A stretch of 64,000 nucleotides of DNA from Buxus sempervirens (Eukaryota > Streptophyta > Magnoliopsida > Buxales > Buxaceae), in the NCBI GenBank assembly GCA_947561395.2, contig OX387194.1:14494048-14558047 (forward strand), given 5' to 3'. Each line of letters begins with the position of its first letter. Position 1 is the first letter of the stretch. The notes under the pieces are model-generated. The model worked only from the letters and a program-made list of their open reading frames with translations. It did not search any database and was not told the origin of the DNA. The position numbers and the translations under genes were made by a program. Positions 24,229 through 35,263 of the stretch are shown here, piece after piece.

Positions 24229-25762
24229 ATTTTTTTTATTTGCTGAATTTTCTCAGTTTTAAGTTCAAAAGTTTGATTGAAACTTGTTTGAGGTGAGTTG
24301 GTATCAAGAAATATGACACCTTGGTTTCCTTTTTATGTATCTTCTTTAAGCTTATGGAAAGGGTAAATTTGAGTTTCAAAATTAGGTTAAATCCTAAAAA
24401 AAATTTTGTTTTTGGTTTTTATTTATTTAGTTTTTTTGAAACTTTTTTATATTCTCCTTGGGGTGCCTAAGGATTTTTCATAATGTTTTAGGCATTTTAT
24501 TCTAAAAATTTGGGATGAAAAAACCAATTTGCCAATTTTCGAGCTGTATTCGACATAATATGTCGGCTAAGGCAATGTCTTCTTGTATCCGATATAAATG
24601 ATCGGATACATGCATATATCCTTTTTGCCGATGAGCTATGTCGGATAAGAATAGAATTCTGTTTAATCGACCTAAGTTGTCGGTTAATGCTGAAAGGGCC
24701 CTTTTTGACTCATTTTTTCACCAGATCATGTTATTTTCATTCCCACTTGTTGACTTGGCCTTTAAACCCTGCCCCAAATTGGGCTTTGACATCATACTTG
24801 CTAAAATTCATAAATTCATGAGGGTACTTGTACCCTGCAAAGTTATACACCAATTGTTGGATTTTGTACACTTGGTTGCCTCTTGCCTGGACTTTGGGTA
24901 GGATAACTTCTAAGCAGAGTTAGAGACTCTTCCTATGGGTTACACCAACCTTAGGCTACAAACATTTTTGGGAAAAATTTCATCCCAACCATATGGACAC
25001 CATGGTTTTTAATTTACATGAAGATAATAAAAAGAAAACATGGCTTTACCTTGCTACCTTGTGTTACCTTCAATATGGTATTCATATTATACCTTGGCCA
25101 GTGAAACATGCAAACGGCCTTCCCACATTTACACCCAATTCCCCGAACGTAATTGTATACTTTTAGCTGAAAACGTGTTTCTCCACCTTCAAGCGTATGG
25201 TTTTTGGGTTTTGGCTTAATTGGCAACTTAGAACTCAAGTGTAGTGATGCCCGGAATCGAATCACAGATCCCATTGTCATCACATCATTGACTCGAATTC
25301 TAAGGTAAATGTTTTCACTTTTGCTTTCCGAAGTATTGACCTCGGTGCGCCAAGCTACACACATTCGGGTTCAACTTCCTATAGGTAATGGGTAGGCTGT
25401 GCAAATAGTTTAAAGTGCTCAAGTGCATTTGAAATTCAAGGTGCATTCATAACATCCTAGCCCCTTGCCACTCTTTTTCGTAGTCATGCATACAATTTCA
25501 AGCCAAGGCATATGACATTATATTGAAAGCAAAACACAAACAAGCAAGATAGTAAAAGCAACTCAATATGCACATAATTACTACATACCCAAAAGGCATC
25601 ATACAAGCATGTTATCATATTGTACAAACAACAATTAAACCATGCCCAACATGCTTGAAACCCAAAAGCATTTCCTAAATTTCCAGATTTCATGCTCTTT
25701 CTTCATGCTCAAAGTGTATCATTTATATCCCAAATTAAAAGCCTAAAAATACAGCACCTAAT
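24229..25762. other. Unresolved LTR/leader-like sequence with palindrome array
   Basis: No supported gene. Four 25-bp palindromes start at 24546, 24585, 24624 and 24663 (39 bp apart). Arms are of the GTATCCGAT/ATCGGATAC type and decay in the last two. No TATA box was found at the usual distance on either side. The stretch may hold the Tat-2 5' LTR or another LTR, but neither end could be fixed. Bases 25640-25760 are the first copy of a diverged repeat of roughly 130 bp continued after LTR B2. Confidence 0.45.
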
Positions 25763-28043
25763 TGTAGACACCCCAAATTGCAAAAACAATCATCAAAAAT
25801 CATTATCTCCTTGAAAGCCAGCACAGAAATTGAAGAAAATGAATTTTTACCTGTATCCGGTAACTCAGGCCGAATACAAGCAGGCCTTTTCGTATCCGGT
25901 AACAAGTACCGGATACAAGCAGTGCTTAGTGTATCCGGTACCATGTACCGGATACCTTAAGGCCCTTTTTTATCCGGTCTGATATACCAGATACACTAAG
26001 TTTGCTCAAAATTAGGGTTTTCCGAGAGAAATCACTTGTTACCATCATGTCCTTCATTAAATGAGGGGAAATCTCGGAAACAACCCTAGGGTTAAGTTTG
26101 GGGGGTTCTAGACATTAAGTTGTGTCTACCAATGACCTTAGCCTTTGCCTATAAATAGGAGGCTCCTCTTCAAGCAAAGGACCAAGTTTTTGGAGATCAA
26201 AGAACTCCGAGTGAAGAAGGGAACCGCTGCCGGATTGCTTCCAGAACCCCAGGTAAGCCTCAACCTTCATTTATTTTCTGTATTTAATTTATTAGATCTA
26301 GATCTCTTCTTCTACCTTTCTGTAGAATAAAGCCTCTTTTTGTGTGTGGAAATCCTTCCCTGGCTCAAAGTATCTCAAGACTCCCCTAGCCGTAAAACGT
26401 GAAGGCGGATCTAGGAGAAACGAGACTGGGGATTGACCCTAGTGATAGAACCTATGTAGCATAAGGCTTTTTGAATGATTGAAAACCGTTCTATAATCAA
26501 AGTACCCTTGATTATCTCGAAGAACCGTGTTTAACGGGGAGAGAGAACAGAGGGAAACGATAATGGAACGGAACCCTAGGCTATGCTAGAACCTATCTTG
26601 TTGAATCTATATGCATGATATGTTGTTGTATTAATCTTGCTTCGTTTTTCACTCTTGCACACATATTACACTTTTTTGGTGAATAAGCTCACATTTGGGG
26701 ATTTATTACATTCATTGTGATAAATCTCCAATAAATGGCCTCAATCAAATTCTGGAGTATTTTAAATGTTTTTCAAAGGTTTTGGATTCATCTCACACGA
26801 ATCTCACACACTTTATAAATTTTCGGATTTGATTTTCTTCAAAAGTGGCCTAACTGAACAGCATCTGTACCCTTACTTCGGACGCTCATAACTTCATCGT
26901 CCGGATGAATTTTGGAGCGATTCCAGAACCATGGGAAAGGTGAGGCTGTCTAGTTTATGTCCACCAAAGTTCATAAAGTTCCATCAAACTTATTTTTGAC
27001 ACCTCTCTGTCGAAGTTAAGTGGACAGTTCAGGTTCAAATACAGAACTTGTCACTTCGACGGAGCGCCATGTGTTCGTTTTAAGTCCGATTCGAGTGATT
27101 TTTGTTTCTGAGTATTCCTTTATGAGTCTATTTTCAAATCCAGTTGGTTTCATAATTTTTGGATTCCATTTGAATTATTGGTAGCCGATTTACTCAGAAC
27201 TGTTCATTTGTACTTTTCTGGGTAAATCTGTGATCTTCGGGGCCTGTTCGGGAGACCACCCAAGGCACATCCGAAGGGATTTTTGTATGAGGCTAATTTC
27301 TTTTGAACGATGGCCATACAGACTTCAATCACACCAAATTTCGTGGATTTTTATGGAGTGGATTTTTCTATGCAATTTTCCAAAGTTGCCCACTTATCAC
27401 TTTTAAAAATCCCCAGCAGCAACTTCAAAGGAGCATAACTCCTAGGTTTTTTATCAGAATGAAGTGAAATTTTACATGAGACTCTTATTTACCCTAATCT
27501 TTCAAATGGATTTGGTTTGGTTCAATTTAGAATCGGATTTGAATGATTTCAAGGCAAATGACATACTTTTTACCGAATTTTCCGGATTTGATTTAACTTG
27601 GTTTTGAGCAACTTGAGCTTTGATTTCCATCTTTTGAGATATTCCAGAAATGATATTGACATGAGAGAGGATCTAGAATCCATTTAGATCTTCATGTGGA
27701 AATATCATACATTTGTCCTTTTTCAAGGTTTTCTATGGTTTTAGCAAGCTTTCTTATTTTTGCATGAACATACACTTGGCTACCATTTCGTGTGGATGAA
27801 TGGGGGTGCCTAACACCTTCCCCCGTTCATAATCTAATCCCCTTACCCATCTCTGGATTTGATTTTCAAGTAGGGTTATCTTTACCCTAGAATTGTCAAT
27901 TTTGCACTTTTTAATGATTTTGAACATTTTTTGTGTCCATTCTCACCCCAAAATCATGAATGGTGGCGACTCTCCCATTTTTACGATGAGCCCGTGTGTT
28001 GACGGAGGGATGATCATTCCGGTGATTTTTCCCATGTCTCACA
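25763..28043 (+). mobile_element. Solo LTR B2, family B (2281 bp)
   Basis: Starts TGTAGACACCCC and ends TGTCTCACA, with target duplication CTAAT at 25758-25762 and 28044-28048. TATAAATA is at 26149 and a splice-donor-like CCAG|GTAAGC at 26252. It aligns by eye with B1 over its whole length, including CTTCGACGGAGCGCCATG and the GGTGGCGACTCTCCC block near the end. No internal region follows. Confidence 0.9.
25853..25994 (+). promoter_or_regulatory. LTR B2 array of four phased palindromes
   Basis: 25-bp units start at 25853, 25892, 25931 and 25970, exactly 39 bp apart. Arms are GTATCCGGT/ACCGGATAC, a slightly different version from B1. The array starts 91 bp inside the LTR. Confidence 0.8.
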
Positions 28044-29847
28044 CTAATAACATGGTACAAGAAATGTTTTGTTAGAGGAAAACATGCTTGAAAACTCCCA
28101 AAATATACACTAAATTTCCAGATTTCATGTTCTTCATTTGGATGCTCAAATTACATTGTTTTATACCCAAATGGAAGCCTAAAACTCAGCAACTAACAAC
28201 ATGATACAAAAGCTTTTAGCTTGGGAAATATATGCTTGAAAACCCAAAGAAAAATACCTACTGAATTTCCAGATTTTTTTTTTGTTCTTAATTCTTTATG
28301 TTCAACATGCATTATTCACATCCACATCTAAGCCTAAAAAAATCCAGCAATTAAAATAGAGTATAAGAAGTGTTTTAATTGGGGAAAACATGCTTGAAAA
28401 TCCCCAAAAATCCCTACCAAATTTACTGGATTCATGCTGTTAATTTCCATCATCCAGATATGACATTAAATCCCAAATCAAAATATGTTATCATCAAATA
28501 CACCAAAATCATGTTATGGGATAGGCTTTCCCTAAACAAATTTCTAGGCATAATTAAGCACCACATACATGCCATATCTTCATGAATCTTCTAATCATAC
28601 AAAACAACATGCTAGATACATCAAGCAAGTTCACATAAAATTTCCAAAACAGCAAGCCTTCTCAAATAAGAACAAAACACAAACAAACACAAAACATGGC
28701 TTAAAAAAATGCCAAATTGCTATATTTTGAAAACAAAAACCCAGAAATGCCCTTGGACCCCTCCCCTTGGACCCAACATAATGAGCCAGTTTCTCCTTGA
28801 TAAGTGTCAACTTTGTATATTTTCTGTGATTACTGCTAGATGTGGGTGTCATTTTCGAGCCAAACCAAATAAACCAACAGGGTCTCCGGGTCACCCGGAA
28901 ACCCAACTTGGGACATGGCCCATTGGTCCAAATTTGTACATTAGTGGGCCTTCCAAAGGGGCCCACCAAGCCCAATAAACACAATGAAATGTATGCATGC
29001 AACTTAATCAAGATAAGTAAAATTAACTGATAAAACCGGGCGGGCCAAACCTAATGCGGCCCACCCGAACTTATTAGTGAATTGATGTATGAAATGTGTG
29101 GTTTGGCCGAGACTAAGGGCAAGGGCCTATCGGGCCCGCTAAAGCCCACGAACCAACCAAGTAAGGGTTCACAGCCCTAACTTCACATAACCTGGGCTTT
29201 CAAGCCCTAATCAGGACTAAGGCCCCAAGCCCAGTGTCCCACCCATTTTTGGAAACTTAAGTAAGATAAATCCAATAAATTACCTGGCCACCATGTGCGG
29301 CCCACCCAATGGGCCTACAAACCGAACCGGCCCACTTTGCATGTAAATCACTTAATAATCCAACTTGAACTCCAAAACAAAATCAACTCATTGAACCAAA
29401 AATCCAAAGGGCCTCTCAGGCTTAGATTGAGGCCTACAAGGGTACATGGGCTTGACCAAAGCCCGCCAAGGACACCGTGGGCCTTCCAACGGGGCCCACC
29501 CAACCAGACTCAGATTACCTAATTAATCAAGATAAAAGCAATTAAAGGGACCCACACCACTCAGGTGGTCCCGCCAGACTTAACCAAACTGCCTTTCGGA
29601 TTAGGAATCGGGTGAGACCCAAGTAAGCTAACTCAAACTAGGATAAACCTAAGGGACCCGTCACCCGACGGGGTGGACCGGGGTGTCTACGGACTTCCCC
29701 GGACCACAACCGAGACCCTACTTAGAATCTCAAAAGCCGCAGACCCAAGCCTTAATAGACAAGATTAGGCACCCAGGTGTCCCCCTGCACCCCATCAGGC
29801 GGTGGCGACTCCGAATTTCCCCGTGCCGCGTTTCCGATGAGCGCACA
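28044..29847 (+). mobile_element. Family A LTR remnant A5 (3' part)
   Basis: Ends GATGAGCGCACA at 29847, the family A end, and matches 14580-15384 of A1 over the GGGCCC-rich part. It holds the 25-bp palindrome GGGTCTCCGGGT plus complement at 28880-28904 and the inner GGTGGCGACTCC block at 29802. 28070-28470 contains three diverged repeats of the segment begun at 25640. No family A start (TGTAAGCACC) was found upstream, so it is 5'-truncated or rearranged. Confidence 0.65.
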
Positions 29848-30361
29848 CTGGGTGTCTGGAAGCAATGTGGCAGTGGTTCCCTTCTTCACTCGGAGCTCTT
29901 CAATCTCCAACTTATTGGCCATTTGCTCAAGGAGGAGCCTCCTATTTATAGGCAAAGGCTAGGGTTAGGGTTTGCATGATGGTAGACACAAAATGATGTC
30001 TAGAGTCCACCAACCTTAACCCTAAGGCTATTTCTGAGATTTCCACTCCTTTAATGAAGGATATGATGGTAAAAAGTGAAAACTCTCGGAAAATCCTAAT
30101 TTTGAGCAAAAACCTTGTATCCGACAACTCAAATTGGCTACAAGGACACCTATATGTATCCGACATATTTCGTCGGATACATTGATACCTGCTTGTATCC
30201 GACGACCTGTGTCGGATATAAAAAGGTCCTCTTGTATCCGATGATTCATGTCGAATACAATAAAAAATGCTTAAATCTGAATTTTTGTGTTGGTTTCAAA
30301 GGAAAGAATGATTTTTGCCAATTATTAATCATTTTCCCAGCGCAATTTTGGGGTGTCTACA
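29848..30361 (-). mobile_element. Family B LTR fragment B3 (5' part, minus strand)
   Basis: On the minus strand it starts TGTAGACACCCC at 30361 and runs through a TATAAATA box (29943-29950) to CCAGACACCCAG, where the A5 end abuts it. It lacks the remaining 1.8 kb of the LTR. Upstream (30362 on) is the near-3' part of an older B-like LTR, so B3 probably inserted into that LTR with GTTAG as possible target sequence. Confidence 0.7.
30117..30258 (-). promoter_or_regulatory. LTR B3 array of four phased palindromes
   Basis: 25-bp units at 30117, 30156, 30195 and 30234, exactly 39 bp apart, arms GTATCCGAC/GTCGGATAC. The unit nearest the TATA box is the most decayed (TTGGCTAC). Confidence 0.8.
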
Positions 30362-31640
30362 GTTAGGCACCCCCATTCATCCACACAAGGTGGTTTCCAA
30401 GTATTGTTCATGTTTTTAAAAAGGCTTGCTAATAGAAATCAAAACAAAAGTAAAAGAAAAAGCATAAAAAATGTTTGGCTTTTTCATATAAATGATCCAA
30501 TTAATTTTGGATCCTTCTTATGAATATACCATTTCTTGGGCTTCATGATTGACTAAAATCAAGATAAAGAAAACAAATCTAAAGTAAAAACTTTAAAAAT
30601 CTAGCTCTAAGTTAAATCCTTGAAATCTAGGAATTTAATAAAAAAAATTTATTTTTATAAAATATTGAAGAATTGAACTTAACAATCTAGGGTACAGATT
30701 TAGCCCAGATATCTCATTAATTAAGAAATCTAAGCCAAATACACCCACGTTGATGAAAAAACATTAAAAAAGGGAGAGTTTAGACCATAGGGTCTTCTCT
30801 CAAAATTGAAAATAAACCAAAAATCACTTTGTGAAGTTGAAGAATGAATCAAAACCATCTAGGGTACAAATCTAGTCTAGGTTTCTTATTAAGAGATTTG
30901 AACTAGATTCACCCATATTGATGAAAAACATCCAAAAGGAAGAGTTTAGACCATAGGGTCTTCTCTCAAAAATAAAAAATAATTCAAAAATCACCGCATG
31001 AAGCCCTGGAGGTTACTTTAAGGCTTCTGATTCTAGATCTACTACATTGACTATGGCAGATCCAAGATCTTAGCCTAAATGATTAAAAACATTAAAAAAC
31101 ATAAAAAGGGTGAAAACAATGTGAAAAATCAAAATATAAGAGGAAAATGAGATCTAATGCTATGAACAGCATAGATCTATGGTATTCCTCCATATTTCAT
31201 CAATAAATCATTACACCATCTAAACCAAAGATTACAACTACACATTTCTAAGATTACAGCATATGGGGGTCTGCCTTATGGATCCATTCCTGTCCTCCTT
31301 TCCCCTAGAACTCTCTTTACGTTTTACAGCTAGAGAAGATACTTGAGGTACTTGGATTTAGGTTTGGGTTTACAATCACACACAGGCCTTATTTTACAGA
31401 AAGGGAGAAGATTAGAACTATCCTAGAAATTAAAACTAGAAAGTAAATGGGTAAAAAAGCTTACCTGGACTTGAGAAAGCAAAGAAGCAAGGGTTCTCTT
31501 CTTCACTTAGAACTCTCCTAAACTTTAATTTCTCAGCAAGTCTTAGCCACAATTTCTAGCCTTTTTTCTCAACTCTAACTTCTAGCCCTTTGCTTGAGGA
31601 GAGGCCCTCTATTTATAAGCAAGAGCAAGGGCAGGGTGGT
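30362..31640 (-). mobile_element. Old, diverged family B-like LTR remnant B4
   Basis: Minus-strand similarity to B LTRs: the block ATGAATGGGGGTGCCTAAC at 30362-30380, a splice donor-like CCAGGTAAGC near 31465, and a TATAAATA box near 31609-31616. It is AT-rich and contains a diverged direct duplication of about 165 bp (30670-30835 and 30840-31000, both with AGTTTAGACCATAGGGTCTT). It ends at the Cassandra fragment at 31641. Confidence 0.55.
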
Positions 31641-31760
31641 TGTAACGCCCCAAACCCATAACCAGCAAGATATTGTCCGCTCTGGGCCCACGGGCCCTCA
31701 CGGATTTGTTCTCAAGGATAACACAAGAAAACTTCCCAGGGGTCACCCATCCTAGCAGTG
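31641..31760 (-). mobile_element. Cassandra LTR fragment (3' part, with 5S box C)
   Basis: Minus-strand copy of the last 120 bp of the Cassandra LTRs at 34179-35340, from CACTGCTAGGATGGGTGACC to GGGGCGTTACA. It is joined directly to the gag of a Tekay-like element, whose frame ends on a TAG inside this fragment. Confidence 0.8.
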
Positions 31761-32174
31761 TTCCCACCACTCTGCCTCTAGAGGATCTGGTACTCCTTTA
31801 AATGTAGGAGGCCCCATCTTCCGGAACTGCTCCACTTCTCTAAGGTGCTGCTGCTGCACATCATTACGGCCCAACTGCACATCTGCCTGACCCTGCCCCT
31901 GACGTTGGCCATTTCCGTTGCCGGTTTGGCTCATCCTCTCCTCACGCTCCATGGTCAAGAGCTGAGTAAGGGTGCCCACTGCAGCCCATATGTCATCTCC
32001 CCTCTGAGGGTGTGCCTCACGAGGTGCCTCACGAGGTGCCTCACGAGGCTGGGGTCTCTGCTGGCCCTCAGCAGGAATATGGGGCTGCTCCTGAATGTCC
32101 CCCTCATACAAATCCTCCACTGGACGTACTACCGGGGTGCGTGCTCGCGCAGCCCGTCGACCCCTACCGGCCAT
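31761..32174 (-). pseudogene. Gag N-terminus of a Tekay-like chromovirus (truncated)
   Basis: The ATG at 32172-32174 opens a 140-aa frame: basic N-terminus (MAGRGRRAARARTP), a short REAP repeat, and the start of the capsid domain, FRKMGPPTFKGVPDPLEAEW. The coding sequence stops where a Cassandra LTR fragment begins (31760), and the frame ends in that fragment. The rest of gag and pol is missing. The primer site and LTR lie 140 bp upstream, so this is the 5' end of an element. Gag would package element RNA. Confidence 0.75.
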
Positions 32175-32315
32175 ATCAACTGCAACACAATAAAAAAAAA
32201 TTCAAGTTAGATAGGATCTCTCCCTATCATTCCTAGGTGCTATCTAGCGTGCACACAATCCCAAGGCCAACCTATAGGGGTTTTTATTTCATGCTTCCTT
32301 ATTATATACTTTGTC

Positions 32316-32328
32316 GGCTCTGATACCA
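32316..32328 (-). other. tRNA-Met-type primer binding site
   Basis: TGGTATCAGAGCC on the minus strand, 4 nt after the LTR end. This is the usual initiator-Met primer site of Tekay and many copia elements, and matches the site in the Cassandra units. Confidence 0.85.
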
Positions 32329-32332
32329 TCTC

Positions 32333-34092
32333 TGTAACGCCCCAAATCCGGGTTACGTGAAATGACCGTAACTCGTATCCGAGGGTTAACTAAAAATTCA
32401 CAGGATCCCAGCAGAGTATAAGAAACATGACATAAATGAACAAAAAATTCAGTTTCAGATATGAAGGTCAGCTAAAAGTTCCCAAACACCATCCAACCAT
32501 GAAGTACAATAATCATAAGTGACTCACAATATCCAAAAAAAACCAGACAACTACAAGTCTCTACTCAGCAAAATAGTCCTCCTCACGATACTCCGGATAG
32601 TCCGCCGGTATATCAACACCCCCGGTATCGTCCTCACCGAGATCTGGAAACAAAACAAACAGTGAGATACGAATATCTCAGCAAGCAGCAATGCATGCAC
32701 AAAATACAGTTATACAATTTAAACCATGCATAAGTTGTAATCAATTAAGTTTACGGTTAGCCTCGATTAATCCGACAAAACTCAACAACCATACTCGATA
32801 ACAAGGTCAAATTCGAGATAAAAATATACATATATTGGGACTCGTGAAGTTTGTCTATTTTGTGTGGCTAAGCACTAGTGTTCCAAACAATCCAGTCGAA
32901 ATACTGCAACAGCTCGAACAATCCAATTCATCGCCCTCATGGCGGAAATACTCGTGTGACCTCACCCTCATGGTGGAAAGGGAGTTGCTGCAGCACTTCC
33001 CTCATGGAATGCCTCTCCATCATGGAGGAAATGCACTAAGGAACTCTAAACTTAATCCAAACAAAATGTACAAAATTCACTGACAACTCGACTGTGGATC
33101 CACACTAAGTCTCACCCTTATTACTTTGGCAAACTTATCAAATGATTTACAAATTTAGCATAAAGTCATGCTCGATGAAATCCAAGTCATTTACATATGT
33201 TAATACCGAATTCAGTTCCAAAGAAACACTAAAGCCATCCAACAATAAAAGTTTACAGCAATTGGTACATACAGTGAAAATATTTTTCACTTAAACCAAA
33301 ATGATAACCAATGAATATTCAAAGAAAAACACCTCCAATTTCTATTCAGGTCATAATAGAAACCAACTAAATTCGTTGGTATTAAAATCTGCCCCAGAAA
33401 TTTCTGATACTCAACTCTTTATTAGCTTCAACAAAATTTCAGATTTGTTACTCCCTTTTCTAGTTAGTTCTAATATTAATAAGACTTTAATCAAAGACTT
33501 ACCAAGAAATCATATTCAGAATGATACTCAGGTCATGCCATAATATTAGTTCATTCAATGAGTTTTAAAATCAGAACAAGAGTGTTTCCCAAAGGACTAA
33601 TCCTCTTAGTTTTAAAAGTTCAGATTTGCTAATTACTTTCTAGTTGAGTCCAAGACCAATTAATCTCTCATCGTTATTGTCAAAAGAATTTCCATAAGTT
33701 ACTAACAGTTCTAAAACTCCCACTTAATTTTTGAATAACTCATGTGAAGTAATTAGATAAGCTTGACACAAAAATAAGCTTTAAAGAGTCTTCCCACTAT
33801 GCTGCAGAAAATTTAGGACATGACTCTAGTATTTTATCTCCCAATGATTCTCCTAACCATAGCACTAAGTTGGATTTCCTAATATTCTACTGAACAAGGA
33901 TGCTAATTAAGATTTAGATAAAACTATTTGAATAGGTGTTAGGAGCTGGAGACATAACTGTTTTAAAAAAAAAAAAAAACCCAAACAGCTACACTTTGCT
34001 CTTTATCATCTGCATTCCTCTTCGACGTCGCGCATCGCACGACCGTGCCCGAAGACGTTCGGCCGGCCGGAGCGAATGCGACCGTCTTCGGT
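32333..34092 (-). repeat. 5' LTR of the Tekay-like element (5' end not certain)
   Basis: On the minus strand it ends GGGGCGTTACA at 32333, next to the primer site. Similarity to LTR C1 is visible (GTGAGATACGAATATCTCAGC against GTGAGATTTACATCTCAAC; shared TTCGGGGCGTTACA-like end). The region is AT-rich with no gene. The opposite end is blurred: a GC-rich stretch at 34010-34090 precedes a Cassandra end fragment, so the LTR seems truncated or rearranged. Confidence 0.6.
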
Positions 34093-34120
34093 TGTAACGC
34101 CCCAGACCCATAACCAGCAA
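34093..34120 (-). mobile_element. 28-bp inverted Cassandra end fragment
   Basis: Reverse complement of the last 28 bp of the Cassandra LTR. It faces the first full LTR across 58 bp of other sequence. Confidence 0.6.
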
Positions 34121-34178
34121 TTGATGCGCCTCGGTTATTACCTCACTAGCTGCGTCATTGCCCCAAGCGCAAAGATTA
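34121..34178. other. Unassigned spacer
   Basis: 58 bp between the inverted end fragment and the first Cassandra LTR; nothing recognised. Confidence 0.4.
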
Positions 34179-34340
34179 TGTGACATCCTGGCTGTCTGAG
34201 TGGGCGGGTGAATGGGTAATCTCACTGGGCGAGCTACCAGGCGAGGATGTGCATATGGTTGGGATCCCACAACGCTCGGGGATGCTATAAGTAGTCTTAA
34301 GACTCCCAAATTAGCAAGAGGCCTTTTAAGGAGCAACACG

Positions 34341-34432
34341 GGACTAAATCCCCTGGGAACCCTAAAGTTAAGCGTGCTCGGGTAGGAGCATTGCTAGGAT
34401 GGGTGACCCCTGGGAAGTTTTCTCGTGTTATC
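34341..34432 (+). ncRNA. 5S rRNA-like domain in Cassandra LTR 1
   Basis: Matches the last three quarters of plant 5S rRNA: AAGTTAAGCGTGCTCGGG (box A region), then GGATGGGTGACC (box C) and TGGGAAGT..CTCGTGTT. Equivalent to a polymerase III internal promoter. It is not a functional rRNA gene, because the first 20 or so bases of 5S are not matched. Confidence 0.85.
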
Positions 34433-34510
34433 CTTAAGAACAAATCCGTGAGGGCCCGTGGGCCCAGAGCGGACAATATCTTGCTGGCTATGGGTCTGGG
34501 GCGTTACGAA

Positions 34511-34521
34511 TGGTATCAGAG
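34511..34521 (+). other. Cassandra primer binding site 1
   Basis: TGGTATCAGAG, one base after LTR 1; complementary to the initiator-Met tRNA 3' end. Confidence 0.85.
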
Positions 34522-34760
34522 ACTGCCCCGACCGCAAAGTGTGGGGGTTCGGCCCAACACGAGGACGCGTTGTCCCATGGAGGGGAGTATGTGACATCCT
34601 GGCTGTCTGAGTGGGCGGGTGAATGGGTAATCTCACTGGGCGAGCTACCAGGCGAGGATGTGCATATGGTTGGGATCCCACAACGCTCGGGGATGCTATA
34701 AGTAGTCTTAAGACTCCCAAATTAGCAAGAGGCCTTTTAAGGAGCAACAAGGAGCAACAC

Positions 34761-34852
34761 GGGACTAAATCCCCTGGGAACCCTAAAGTTAAGCGTGCTC
34801 GGGTAGGAGCACTGCTAGGATGGGTGACCCCTGGGAAGTTTTCTCGTGTTAT
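34761..34852 (+). ncRNA. 5S rRNA-like domain in Cassandra LTR 2
   Basis: Same domain as in LTR 1. This LTR is 10 bp longer because GGAGCAACAA is duplicated just upstream. Confidence 0.85.
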
Positions 34853-34931
34853 CCTTAAGAACAAATCCGTGAGGGCCCGTGGGCCCAGAGCGGACAATAT
34901 CTTGCTGGCTATGGGTCTGGGGCGTTACGAA

Positions 34932-34942
34932 TGGTATCAGAG
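34932..34942 (+). other. Cassandra primer binding site 2
   Basis: TGGTATCAGAG, one base after LTR 2. Confidence 0.85.
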
Positions 34943-35171
34943 ACTGCCCCGACCGGAAAGTGTGGGCGTTCGGCCCAACGCGAGGACGCGTTGTCCCATG
35001 GAGGGGAGTATGTGACATCCTGGTTGTCTGAGTGGGCGGGTGAATGGGTAATCTCACTGGGCGAGCTACCAGGCGAGGATGTGCATATGGTTGGGATCCC
35101 ACAACGCTCGGGGATGCTATAAGTAGTCTTAAGACTCCCAAATTAGCAAGAGGCCTTTTAAGGAGCAACAC

Positions 35172-35263
35172 GGGACTAAATCCCCTGGGAACCCTAAAGT
35201 TAAGTGTGCTCGGGTAGGAGCACTGCTAGGATGGGTGACCCCTGAGAAGTTTTCTCGTGTTAT
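35172..35263 (+). ncRNA. 5S rRNA-like domain in Cassandra LTR 3
   Basis: Same domain; AAGTGTGCTCGGG carries one C-to-T change relative to LTRs 1 and 2. Confidence 0.85.

Noticed and set aside
25014-25364. 116-aa minus-strand frame with GCKCGKAVCMFHWPRY
   Set aside because: The cysteine-rich stretch looked knuckle-like, but no start context, no paralogue and no domain could be supported.
28631-29011. 126-aa minus-strand frame in A5
   Set aside because: The sequence is the family A LTR 3' part; frames there are not shared with A1 or A3.
34394-34897. 167-aa frame on the minus strand over Cassandra
   Set aside because: It crosses LTR, primer site and internal domain; it is a by-product of the repeat.
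34341-35263. Functional 5S rRNA gene cluster
   Set aside because: The domains lack the first part of 5S rRNA, sit inside TG...CA LTRs with primer sites between them, and match the Cassandra layout.
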